DNA of 64,000 bases from contig CAJFCV020000006.1 of assembly GCA_904066235.2 (NCBI GenBank), positions 4,216,001 through 4,280,000 on the forward strand, given 5' to 3'. This DNA comes from Bursaphelenchus xylophilus. Its lineage: Eukaryota; Nematoda; Chromadorea; Rhabditida; Aphelenchoididae. Every line of letters starts with the position of its first letter. Within the stretch, counting starts at the first letter, position 1. Shown here in pieces: positions 40,251 to 50,798 of the stretch. The notes below the pieces were generated by a model. That model was not told where the DNA came from. It made no database searches and saw only the letters and a list, made by a program, of their open reading frames with translations. Both the position numbers and the translations under genes were made by a program.

Positions 40251-43200
40251 TAGTATAATATCAGATTGTTTGCTCTGGTACGGGCGCAATTTGATTGCAA
40301 AAAAGGTGAAACTTGCAATATTAAAATTTCATTCAGTCTTGTTTCGAATGGTATAGGTCGCGTTGCCACACTCCGACATCTCTAATTTACTTTTTTCATA
40401 ACCGGTGCCTAGTATAATATCAGATTGTTTGCTCTGGTACGAGCGCAATTTGATTGCAAAAAAGGGGAAACTTGCAATATTAAAATTTCATTCAGTTTTG
40501 TTTCGAATGGTATAGGTCGCGTTGCTACACTCCGACATCTCTAATTTACTTTTTTTCATAACCGGTGCCTAGTATAATATCAGATTGTTTGCTCTGGTAC
40601 GGGCGCAATTTGATTGCAAAAAAGGTGAAACTTGCAATATTAAAATTTCATTCAGTTTTGTTTCGAATGGTATAGGTCGCGTTGCTACACTCCGACATCT
40701 CTAATTTACTTTTTTTCATAACCGGTGCCTAGTATAATATCAGATTGTTTGCTCTGGTACGAGCGCAATTTGATTGCAAAAAAGGGGAAACTTGCAATAT
40801 TAAAATTTCATTCAGTTTTGTTTCCAATGGTATAGGTCGCGTTGCTACACTCCGACATCTCTAATTTACTTTTTTTCATAACCGGTGCCTAGTATAATAT
40901 CAGATTGTTTGCTCTGGTACGGGCGCAATTTGATTGCAAAAAAGGTGAAACTTGCAATATTAAAATTTCATTCAGTCTTGTTTCGAATGGTATAGGTCGC
41001 GTTGCTACACTCCGACATCTCTAATTTACTTTTTTTCATAACCGGTGCCTAGTATAATATCAGATTGTTTGCTCTGGTACGGGCGCAATTTGATTGCAAA
41101 AAAGGTGAAACTTGCAATATTAAAATTTCATTCAGTCTTGTTTCGAATGATATAGGTCGCGTTGCCACACTCCGACATCTCTAATTTACTTTTTTTCATA
41201 ACCGGTGCCTAGTATAATATCAGATTGTTTGCTCTGGTACGGGCGCAATTTGATTGCAAAAAAGGTGAAACTTGCAATATTAAAATTTCATTCAGTCTTG
41301 TTTCGAATGGTATAGGTCGCGTTGCTACACTCCGACATCTCTAATTTACTTTTTTTCATAACCGGTGCCTAGTATAATATAAGATTGTTTGCTCTGGTAC
41401 GGGCGCAATTTGATTGCAAAAAAGGTGAAACTTGCAATATTAAAATTTCATTCAGCTACGTTTCGAATGGTATAAGTCACGTCGCTACACTCCGACATCT
41501 CTAATTTACTTTTTTTCATAACCGGTGCCTAGTATAATATCAGATTGTTTGCTCTGGTACGGGCGCAATTTGATTGCAAAAAAGGTGAAACTTGCAATAT
41601 TAAAATTTCATTCAGTTTTGTTTCGAATGGTATAGGTCGCGTTGCTACACTCCGACATCTCTAATTTACTTTTTTTCATAACCGGTGCCTAGTATAATAT
41701 CAGACTGTTTGCTCTGGTACGAGCGCAATTTGATTGCAAAAAAGGTGAAACTTGCAATATTAAAATTTCATTCAGTCTTGTTTCGAATGGTATAGGTCGC
41801 GTTGCTACACTCCGACATCTCTAATTTACTTTTTTTCATAACCGGTGCCTAGTATAATATCAGATTGTTTGCTCTGGTACGGGCGCAATTTGATTGCAAA
41901 AAAGGTGAAACTTGCAATATTAAAATTTCATTCAGTTTTGTTTCGAATGGTATAGGTCGCGTTGCTACACTCCGACATCTCTAATTTACTTTTTTTCATA
42001 ACCGGTGCCTAGTATAATATCAGACTGTTTGCTCTGGTACGGGCGCAATTTGATTGCAAAAAAGGTGAAACTTGCAATATTAAAATTTCATTCAGTCTTG
42101 TTTCGAATGGTATAGGTCGCGTTGCTACACTCCGACATCTCTAATTTACTTTTTTTCATAACCGGTGCCTAGTACAATATCAGATTGTTTGCTCTGGTAC
42201 GGGCGCAATTCGATTGCAAAAAAGATGAAACTTGCAATATTAAAATTTCATTCAGCTACGTTTCGAATGGTATAAGTCACGTCGCTACACTCCGACATCT
42301 CTAATTTACTTTTTTTCATAACCGGTGCCTGGTATAATATCAGATTGTTTGCTCTGGTACGAGCGTAATTTGATTGCAAAAAAGGTGAAACTTGCAATAT
42401 TAAAATTTCATTCAGTTATGTTTCGAATGGTATAAGTCACGTCGCTACACTCCGACATCTCTAATTTACTTTTTTTCATAACCGGTGCCTAGTATAATAT
42501 CAGATTGTTTGCTCTGGTACGAGCGTAATTTGATTGCAAAAAAGGTGAAACTTGCAATATTAAAATTTCATTCAGTTATGTTTCGAATGGTATAAGTCAC
42601 GTCGCTACACTCCGACATCTCTAATTTACTTTTTTTCATAACCGGTGCCTAGTATAATATCAGATTGTTTGCTCTGGTACGAGCGTAATTTGATTGCAAA
42701 AAGGTGAAACTTGCAATATTAAAATTTCATTCAGCTACGTTTCGAATGGTATAAGTCACGTCGCTACACTCCGACATCTCTAATTTACTTTTTTTCATAA
42801 CCGGTGCCTGGTATAATATCAGATTGTTTGCTCTGGTACGAGCGTAATTTGATTGCAAAAAAGGTGAAACTTGCAGTATTCAAATTTCATTCAGTTATGT
42901 TTCGAATGGTATAAGTCACGTCGCTACACTCCGACATCTCTAATGTACTTTTTTCATAACCGGTGCCTAGTATAATATCAGATTGTTTGCTCTGGTACGA
43001 GCGTAATTTGATTGCAAAAAAGGTGAAACTTGCAATATTAAAATTTCATTCAGCTACGTTTCGAATGGTATAAGTCACGTCGCTACACTCCGACATCTCT
43101 AATTTACTTTTTTTCATAACCGGTGCCTAGCATAATATCAGATTGTTTGCTCTGGTACGAGCGTAATTTGATTGCAAAAAAGGTGAAACTTGCAATATTA

Positions 43201-43489
43201 AAATTTCATTCAGCTACGTTTCGAATGGTATAAGTCACGTCGCTACACTCCGACATCTCTAATTTACTTTTTTCATAACCGGTGCCTAGCATAATATCAG
43301 ATTGTTTGTTCTGGTACGAGCGTAATTTGATTGCAAAAAAGGTGAAACTTGCAATATTAAAATTTTATTCAGCTACGTTTCGAATGGTATAAGTCACGTC
43401 GCTACACTCCGACATCTCTAATTTACTTTTTTTCATAACCGGTGCCTAGTACAATATCAGATTGTTTGCTCTGGTACGAGCGTAATTTG

Positions 43490-43890
43490 ATTGCAAAAAA
43501 GGTGAAACTTGCGATATTAAAATTTTATTCAGTTATGTTTCGAATGGTATAAGTCACGTCGCTACACTCCGACGGTGAAACTTGCAATATTAAAATTTTA
43601 TTCAGTTATGTTTCGAATGGTATAAGTCACGTCGCTACACTCCGACATCTCTAATTTACTTTTTTTCATAACCGGTGCCTAGTATAATATCAGATTGTTT
43701 GCTCTGGTACGAGCGTAATTTGATTGCAAAAAAGGTGAAACTTGCGATATTAAAATTTTATTCAGTTATGTTTCGAATGGTATAAGTCACGTCGCTACAC
43801 TCCGACGGTGAAACTTGCAATATTAAAATTTTATTCAGTTATGTTTCGAATGGTATAAGTCACGTCGCTACACTCCGACATCTCTAATGT
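43490..43890 (+). repeat. internally deleted monomers
   Basis: Twice (junctions CTCCGACGGTGAAAC at 43567 and 43800) a unit lacks 87 bp between CTCCGAC and GGTGAAAC, leaving a 73-bp remnant. The junctions are 233 bp apart (160 + 73), so the deletion was copied as a dimer with its full-length neighbour. Confidence 0.85.
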
Positions 43891-45039
43891 ACTTTTTTCA
43901 TAACCGGTGCCTAGTATAATATCAGATTGTTTGCTCTGGTACGAGCGTAATTTGATTGCAAAAAAGGTGAAACTTGCAATATTAAAATTTCATTCAGCTA
44001 CGTTTCGAATGGTATAAGTCACGTCGCTACACTCCGACATCTCTAATTTACTTTTTTTCATAACCGGTGCCTGGTATAATATCAGATTGTTTGCTCTGGT
44101 ACGAGCGTAATTTGATTGCAAAAAAGGTGAAACTTGCAGTATTAAAATTTCATTCAGTTATGTTTCGAATGGTATAAGTCACGTCGCTACACTCCGACAT
44201 CTCTAATGTACTTTTTTCATAACCGGTGCCTAGTATAATATCAGATTGTTTGCTCTGGTACGAGCGTAATTTGATTGCAAAAAAGGTGAAACTTGCAGTA
44301 TTAAAATTTCATTCAGTTATGTTTCGAATGGTATAAGTCACGTCGCTACACTCCGACATCTCTAATTTACTTTTTTTCATAACCGGTGCCTAGTATAATA
44401 TCAGATTGTTTGCTCTGGTACGAGCGTAATTTGATTGCAAAAAAGGTGAAACTTGCAATATTAAAATTTCATTCAGCTACGTTTCGAATGGTATAAGTCA
44501 CGTCGCTACACTCCGACATCTCTAATTTACTTTTTTTCATAACCGGTGCCTAGTATAATATCAGATTGTTTGCTCTGGTACGAGCGTAATTTGATTGCAA
44601 AAAAGGTGAAACTTGCAATATTAAAATTTCATTCAGCTACGTTTCGAATGGTATAAGTCACGTCGCTACACTCCGACATCTCTAATTTACTTTTTTTCAT
44701 AACCGGTGCCTAGTATAATATCAGATTGTTTGCTCTGGTACGAGCGTAATTTGATTGCAAAAAAGGTGAAACTTGCAATATTAAAATTTCATTCAGCTAC
44801 GTTTCGAATGGTATAAGTCACGTCGCTACACTCCGACATCTCTAATTTACTTTTTTTCATAACCGGTGCCTAGTATAATATCAGATTGTTTGCTCTGGTA
44901 CGAGCGTAATTTGATTGCAAAAAAGGTGAAACTTGCAATATTAAAATTTCATTCAGCTACGTTTCGAATGGTATAAGTCACGTCGCTACACTCCGACATC
45001 TCTAATTTACTTTTTTTCATAACCGGTGCCTAGTATAAT

Positions 45040-48000
45040 ATCAGATTGTTTGCTCTGGTACGAGCGTAATTTGATTGCAAAAAAGGTGAAACTTGCAATA
45101 TTAAAATTTCATTCAGTTATGTTTCGAATGGTATAAGTCACGTCGCTACACTCCGACATCTCTAATTTACTTTTTTTCATAACCGGTGCCTAGTATAATA
45201 TCAGATTGTTTGCTCTGGTACGAGCGTAATTTGATTGCAAAAAAGGTGAAACTTGCAATATTAAAATTTCATTCAGTTATGTTTCGAATGGTATAAGTCA
45301 CGTCGCTACACTCCGACATCTCTAATTTACTTTTTTTCATAACCGGTGCCTAGTATAATATCAGATTGTTTGCTCTGGTACGAGCGTAATTTGATTGCAA
45401 AAAAGGTGAAACTTGCAATATTAAAATTTCATTCAGTTATGTTTCGAATGGTATAAGTCACGTCGCTACACTCCGACATCTCTAATTTACTTTTTTTCAT
45501 AACCGGTGCCTAGTATAATATCAGATTGTTTGCTCTGGTACGAGCGTAATTTGATTGCAAAAAAGGTGAAACTTGCAATATTAAAATTTCATTCAGTTAT
45601 GTTTCGAATGGTATAAGTCACGTCGCTACACTCCGACATCTCTAATTTACTTTTTTTCATAACCGGTGCCTAGTATAATATCAGATTGTTTGCTCTGGTA
45701 CGAGCGTAATTTGATTGCAAAAAAGGTGAAACTTGCAATATTAAAATTTCATTCAGTTATGTTTCGAATGGTATAAGTCACGTCGCTACACTCCGACATC
45801 TCTAATTTACTTTTTTTCATAACCGGTGCCTAGTATAATATCAGATTGTTTGCTCTGGTACGAGCGTAATTTGATTGCAAAAAAGGTGAAACTTGCAATA
45901 TTAAAATTTCATTCAGTTATGTTTCGAATGGTATAAGTCACGTCGCTACACTCCGACATCTCTAATTTACTTTTTTTCATAACCGGTGCCTAGTATAATA
46001 TCAGATTGTTTGCTCTGGTACGAGCGTAATTTGATTGCAAAAAAGGTGAAACTTGCAATATTAAAATTTCATTCAGTTATGTTTCGAATGGTATAAGTCA
46101 CGTCGCTACACTCCGACATCTCTAATTTACTTTTTTTCATAACCGGTGCCTAGTATAATATCAGATTGTTTGCTCTGGTACGAGCGTAATTTGATTGCAA
46201 AAAAGGTGAAACTTGCAATATTAAAATTTCATTCAGTTATGTTTCGAATGGTATAAGTCACGTCGCTACACTCCGACATCTCTAATTTACTTTTTTTCAT
46301 AACCGGTGCCTAGTATAATATCAGATTGTTTGCTCTGGTACGAGCGTAATTTGATTGCAAAAAAGGTGAAACTTGCAATATTAAAATTTCATTCAGTTAT
46401 GTTTCGAATGGTATAAGTCACGTCGCTACACTCCGACATCTCTAATTTACTTTTTTTCATAACCGGTGCCTAGTATAATATCAGATTGTTTGCTCTGGTA
46501 CGAGCGTAATTTGATTGCAAAAAAGGTGAAACTTGCAATATTAAAATTTCATTCAGTTATGTTTCGAATGGTATAAGTCACGTCGCTACACTCCGACATC
46601 TCTAATTTACTTTTTTTCATAACCGGTGCCTAGTATAATATCAGATTGTTTGCTCTGGTACGAGCGTAATTTGATTGCAAAAAAGGTGAAACTTGCAATA
46701 TTAAAATTTCATTCAGTTATGTTTCGAATGGTATAAGTCACGTCGCTACACTCCGACATCTCTAATTTACTTTTTTTCATAACCGGTGCCTAGTATAATA
46801 TCAGATTGTTTGCTCTGGTACGAGCGTAATTTGATTGCAAAAAAGGTGAAACTTGCAATATTAAAATTTCATTCAGTTATGTTTCGAATGGTATAAGTCA
46901 CGTCGCTACACTCCGACATCTCTAATTTACTTTTTTTCATAACCGGTGCCTAGTATAATATCAGATTGTTTGCTCTGGTACGAGCGTAATTTGATTGCAA
47001 AAAAGGTGAAACTTGCAATATTAAAATTTCATTCAGTTATGTTTCGAATGGTATAAGTCACGTCGCTACACTCCGACATCTCTAATTTACTTTTTTTCAT
47101 AACCGGTGCCTAGTATAATATCAGATTGTTTGCTCTGGTACGAGCGTAATTTGATTGCAAAAAAGGTGAAACTTGCAATATTAAAATTTCATTCAGTTAT
47201 GTTTCGAATGGTATAAGTCACGTCGCTACACTCCGACATCTCTAATTTACTTTTTTTCATAACCGGTGCCTAGTATAATATCAGATTGTTTGCTCTGGTA
47301 CGAGCGTAATTTGATTGCAAAAAAGGTGAAACTTGCAATATTAAAATTTCATTCAGTTATGTTTCGAATGGTATAAGTCACGTCGCTACACTCCGACATC
47401 TCTAATTTACTTTTTTTCATAACCGGTGCCTAGTATAATATCAGATTGTTTGCTCTGGTACGAGCGTAATTTGATTGCAAAAAAGGTGAAACTTGCAATA
47501 TTAAAATTTCATTCAGTTATGTTTCGAATGGTATAAGTCACGTCGCTACACTCCGACATCTCTAATTTACTTTTTTTCATAACCGGTGCCTAGTATAATA
47601 TCAGATTGTTTGCTCTGGTACGAGCGTAATTTGATTGCAAAAAAGGTGAAACTTGCAATATTAAAATTTCATTCAGTTATGTTTCGAATGGTATAAGTCA
47701 CGTCGCTACACTCCGACATCTCTAATTTACTTTTTTTCATAACCGGTGCCTAGTATAATATCAGATTGTTTGCTCTGGTACGAGCGTAATTTGATTGCAA
47801 AAAAGGTGAAACTTGCAATATTAAAATTTCATTCAGTTATGTTTCGAATGGTATAAGTCACGTCGCTACACTCCGACATCTCTAATTTACTTTTTTTCAT
47901 AACCGGTGCCTAGTATAATATCAGATTGTTTGCTCTGGTACGAGCGTAATTTGATTGCAAAAAAGGTGAAACTTGCAATATTAAAATTTCATTCAGTTAT

Positions 48001-49430
48001 GTTTCGAATGGTATAAGTCACGTCGCTACACTCCGACATCTCTAATTTACTTTTTTTCATAACCGGTGCCTAGTATAATATCAGATTGTTTGCTCTGGTA
48101 CGAGCGTAATTTGATTGCAAAAAAGGTGAAACTTGCAATATTAAAATTTCATTCAGTTATGTTTCGAATGGTATAAGTCACGTCGCTACACTCCGACATC
48201 TCTAATTTACTTTTTTTCATAACCGGTGCCTAGTATAATATCAGATTGTTTGCTCTGGTACGAGCGTAATTTGATTGCAAAAAAGGTGAAACTTGCAATA
48301 TTAAAATTTCATTCAGTTATGTTTCGAATGGTATAAGTCACGTCGCTACACTCCGACATCTCTAATTTACTTTTTTTCATAACCGGTGCCTAGTATAATA
48401 TCAGATTGTTTGCTCTGGTACGAGCGTAATTTGATTGCAAAAAAGGTGAAACTTGCAATATTAAAATTTCATTCAGTTATGTTTCGAATGGTATAAGTCA
48501 CGTCGCTACACTCCGACATCTCTAATTTACTTTTTTTCATAACCGGTGCCTAGTATAATATCAGATTGTTTGCTCTGGTACGAGCGTAATTTGATTGCAA
48601 AAAAGGTGAAACTTGCAATATTAAAATTTCATTCAGTTATGTTTCGAATGGTATAAGTCACGTCGCTACACTCCGACATCTCTAATTTACTTTTTTTCAT
48701 AACCGGTGCCTAGTATAATATCAGATTGTTTGCTCTGGTACGAGCGTAATTTGATTGCAAAAAAGGTGAAACTTGCAATATTAAAATTTCATTCAGTTAT
48801 GTTTCGAATGGTATAAGTCACGTCGCTACACTCCGACATCTCTAATTTACTTTTTTTCATAACCGGTGCCTAGTATAATATCAGATTGTTTGCTCTGGTA
48901 CGAGCGTAATTTGATTGCAAAAAAGGTGAAACTTGCAATATTAAAATTTCATTCAGTTATGTTTCGAATGGTATAAGTCACGTCGCTACACTCCGACATC
49001 TCTAATTTACTTTTTTTCATAACCGGTGCCTAGTATAATATCAGATTGTTTGCTCTGGTACGAGCGTAATTTGATTGCAAAAAAGGTGAAACTTGCAATA
49101 TTAAAATTTCATTCAGTTATGTTTCGAATGGTATAAGTCACGTCGCTACACTCCGACATCTCTAATTTACTTTTTTTCATAACCGGTGCCTAGTATAATA
49201 TCAGATTGTTTGCTCTGGTACGAGCGTAATTTGATTGCAAAAAAGGTGAAACTTGCAATATTAAAATTTCATTCAGTTATGTTTCGAATGGTATAAGTCA
49301 CGTCGCTACACTCCGACATCTCTAATTTACTTTTTTTCATAACCGGTGCCTAGTATAATATCAGATTGTTTGCTCTGGTACGAGCGTAATTTGATTGCAA
49401 AAAAGGTGAAACTTGCAATATTAAAATTTC
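45040..49430 (+). repeat. block of about 27 apparently identical monomers
   Basis: From the unit with CAGTTAT at 45111 to that at 49271 there are 27 successive 160-bp units in which I see no difference by eye. This is the most homogeneous part of the array. It lies just left of the assembly gap, so recent expansion and assembly collapse or extension are both possible. Confidence 0.75.
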
Positions 49431-49893
49431 ATTCAGCTACGTTTCGAATGGTATAAGTCACGTCGCTACACTCCGACATCTCTAATTTACTTTTTTTCAT
49501 AACCGGTGCCTAGTATAATATCAGATTGTTTGCTCTGGTACGAGCGTAATTTGATTGCAAAAAAGGTGAAACTTGCAATATTAAAATTTCATTCAGTTAT
49601 GTTTCGAATGGTATAAGTCACGTCGCTACACTCCGACATCTCTAATTTACTTTTTTTCATAACCGGTGCCTAGTATAATATCAGATTGTTTGCTCTGGTA
49701 CGAGCGTAATTTGATTGCAAAAAAGGTGAAACTTGCAATATTAAAATTTCATTCAGTTATGTTTCGAATGGTATAAGTCACGTCGCTACACTCCGACATC
49801 TCTAATTTACTTTTTTTCATAACCGGTGCCTAGTATAATATCAGATTGTTTGCTCTGGTACGAGCGTAATTTGATTGCAAAAAAGGTGAAACT

Positions 49894-50162
49894 NNNNNNN
49901 NNNNNNNNNNNNNNNNNNNNNNNNNNNNNNNNNNNNNNNNNNNNNNNNNNNNNNNNNNNNNNNNNNNNNNNNNNNNNNNNNNNNNNNNNNNNNNNNNNNN
50001 NNNNNNNNNNNNNNNNNNNNNNNNNNNNNNNNNNNNNNNNNNNNNNNNNNNNNNNNNNNNNNNNNNNNNNNNNNNNNNNNNNNNNNNNNNNNNNNNNNNN
50101 NNNNNNNNNNNNNNNNNNNNNNNNNNNNNNNNNNNNNNNNNNNNNNNNNNNNNNNNNNNNNN
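49894..50162. other. assembly gap (269 N) inside the satellite
   Basis: Unknown bases lie between GGTGAAACT and TACTTTTTTT. In a normal unit these flanks are 74 bp apart, so an in-phase gap would be 74 + n x 160. The 269 N are 35 bp more than one extra unit, so the gap length is an estimate and the true copy number is unknown. Confidence 0.95.
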
Positions 50163-50180
50163 TACTTTTTTTCATAACCG

Positions 50181-50381
50181 GTGCCTAGTATAATATCAGA
50201 TTGTTTGCTCTGGTACGAGCGTAATTTGATTGCAAAAAAGGTGAAACTTGCAGTATTAAAATTTCATTCAGTTATGTTTCGAATGGTAAAAGTCACGTCG
50301 CTACACTCCGACATCTCTAATTTACTTTTTTCATCATTGAGTATAATGTGTGTAGCACTTATGCTACTCTTATCCTACTAA
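50181..50381 (+). pseudogene. terminal satellite unit with read-through frame
   Basis: The last full unit has GGTAAAAGTCACG where other units have GGTATAAG or GGTATAGG, so the usual in-frame stop is lost. The frame runs past the array edge into unique DNA and ends at a stop at 50379-50381 after a short hydrophobic stretch (IMCVALMLLLSY). An AATAAA at 50418-50423 follows. It could be the 3' end of an ancestral gene whose other end is at 9962, or chance. No homology was recognised. Confidence 0.25.
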
Positions 50382-50798
50382 TGTAAGATGGGTTTTTAGT
50401 ATTCTTGAGACATGTCAAATAAAAAAGCATTCGTTATCTGCGAAGAATTATCGGCTCACTGTTTGTGGGCATACTTGGGATATTCAAGGTCTTTGGTAGT
50501 TTCGTAAGTAAACATGTTTTATAACTTTGTGAACTTTGACAAACGGCAAGGCAAACATACGACGCGCAACACTGTGAATAAATAGGAATTCTTTGACTGT
50601 GAAAGGTTGACATTATTACCATATACAATACGACAAATTTTGAGAATACAATAATCAGAAAAAATGGAAAGAAAGTGTGGTAAATTCGGTACAAAGCATA
50701 ATTTCCTGTATTTACAATGTAATGTATATCCAAATTAAGTGTAATTCTGGTAAGAGTATTTACAATTTTACTTTATAAACAAGTCAAATTAGGTTTGG
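50335..50798. other. array flank and 3' side of F-box gene
   Basis: Unique AT-rich DNA between the satellite edge and the stop of the minus-strand F-box gene. It contains a plus-strand AATAAA at 50418-50423. Nothing else is supported; the minus frame 50434-50733 has no splice or homology support. Confidence 0.4.

Larger units (their letters stand above)
10190..50334 (+). repeat. 160-bp tandem satellite array, about 250 copies
   Basis: Head-to-tail array, all in one orientation. The modal period is 160 bp, measured from tagtataata at 44551, 44711 and 44871. Conserved blocks in order are AACCGGTGCCTAGTATAAT, ATCAGATTGTTTGCTCTGG, TACGAGCG, a variable 13-mer (GCCGTTTGACTCC or GCAATTTGATTGC or GTAATTTGATTGC), AAAAAAGGTGAAACTTGC, TTCATTCAG, GTTTCGAATGGTATA, and CTCCGACATCTCTAATTTAC plus a 6-7 T run. 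Length variants of 158-161 come mostly from the T run and the A run. Copies form sub-families in blocks with nested higher-order duplications. The ends grade into unique DNA near 10190 and 50334. It holds no gene except where its first unit overlaps the ORF at 9962. It may act as heterochromatin; no function is shown. Confidence 0.97.
42230..50334 (+). repeat. right-hand satellite sub-family (GCGTAATTTG / GTCACGTCGC type)
   Basis: From about 42.23 kb the units change sharply to a type with GAGCGTAATTTGATTGC, CAGTTATG or CAGCTACG before TTTCGAATGG, GTATAAGTC and ACGTCGCTAC. The upstream family has GTATAGGTCGCGTTGC. A single unit of the right-hand type (CAGCTACG with GTCACGTCGC) already occurs at about 41.45-41.49 kb, inside the upstream family. 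Confidence 0.8.

Noticed and set aside
49807..50188. Open frames spanning the N gap on both strands
   Set aside because: They are open only because N codons translate as unknown; the known parts are satellite.
10190..50334. CRISPR-like array
   Set aside because: Units are contiguous, nearly identical over their full 160 bp, with no unique spacers, and the setting is a nematode genome.
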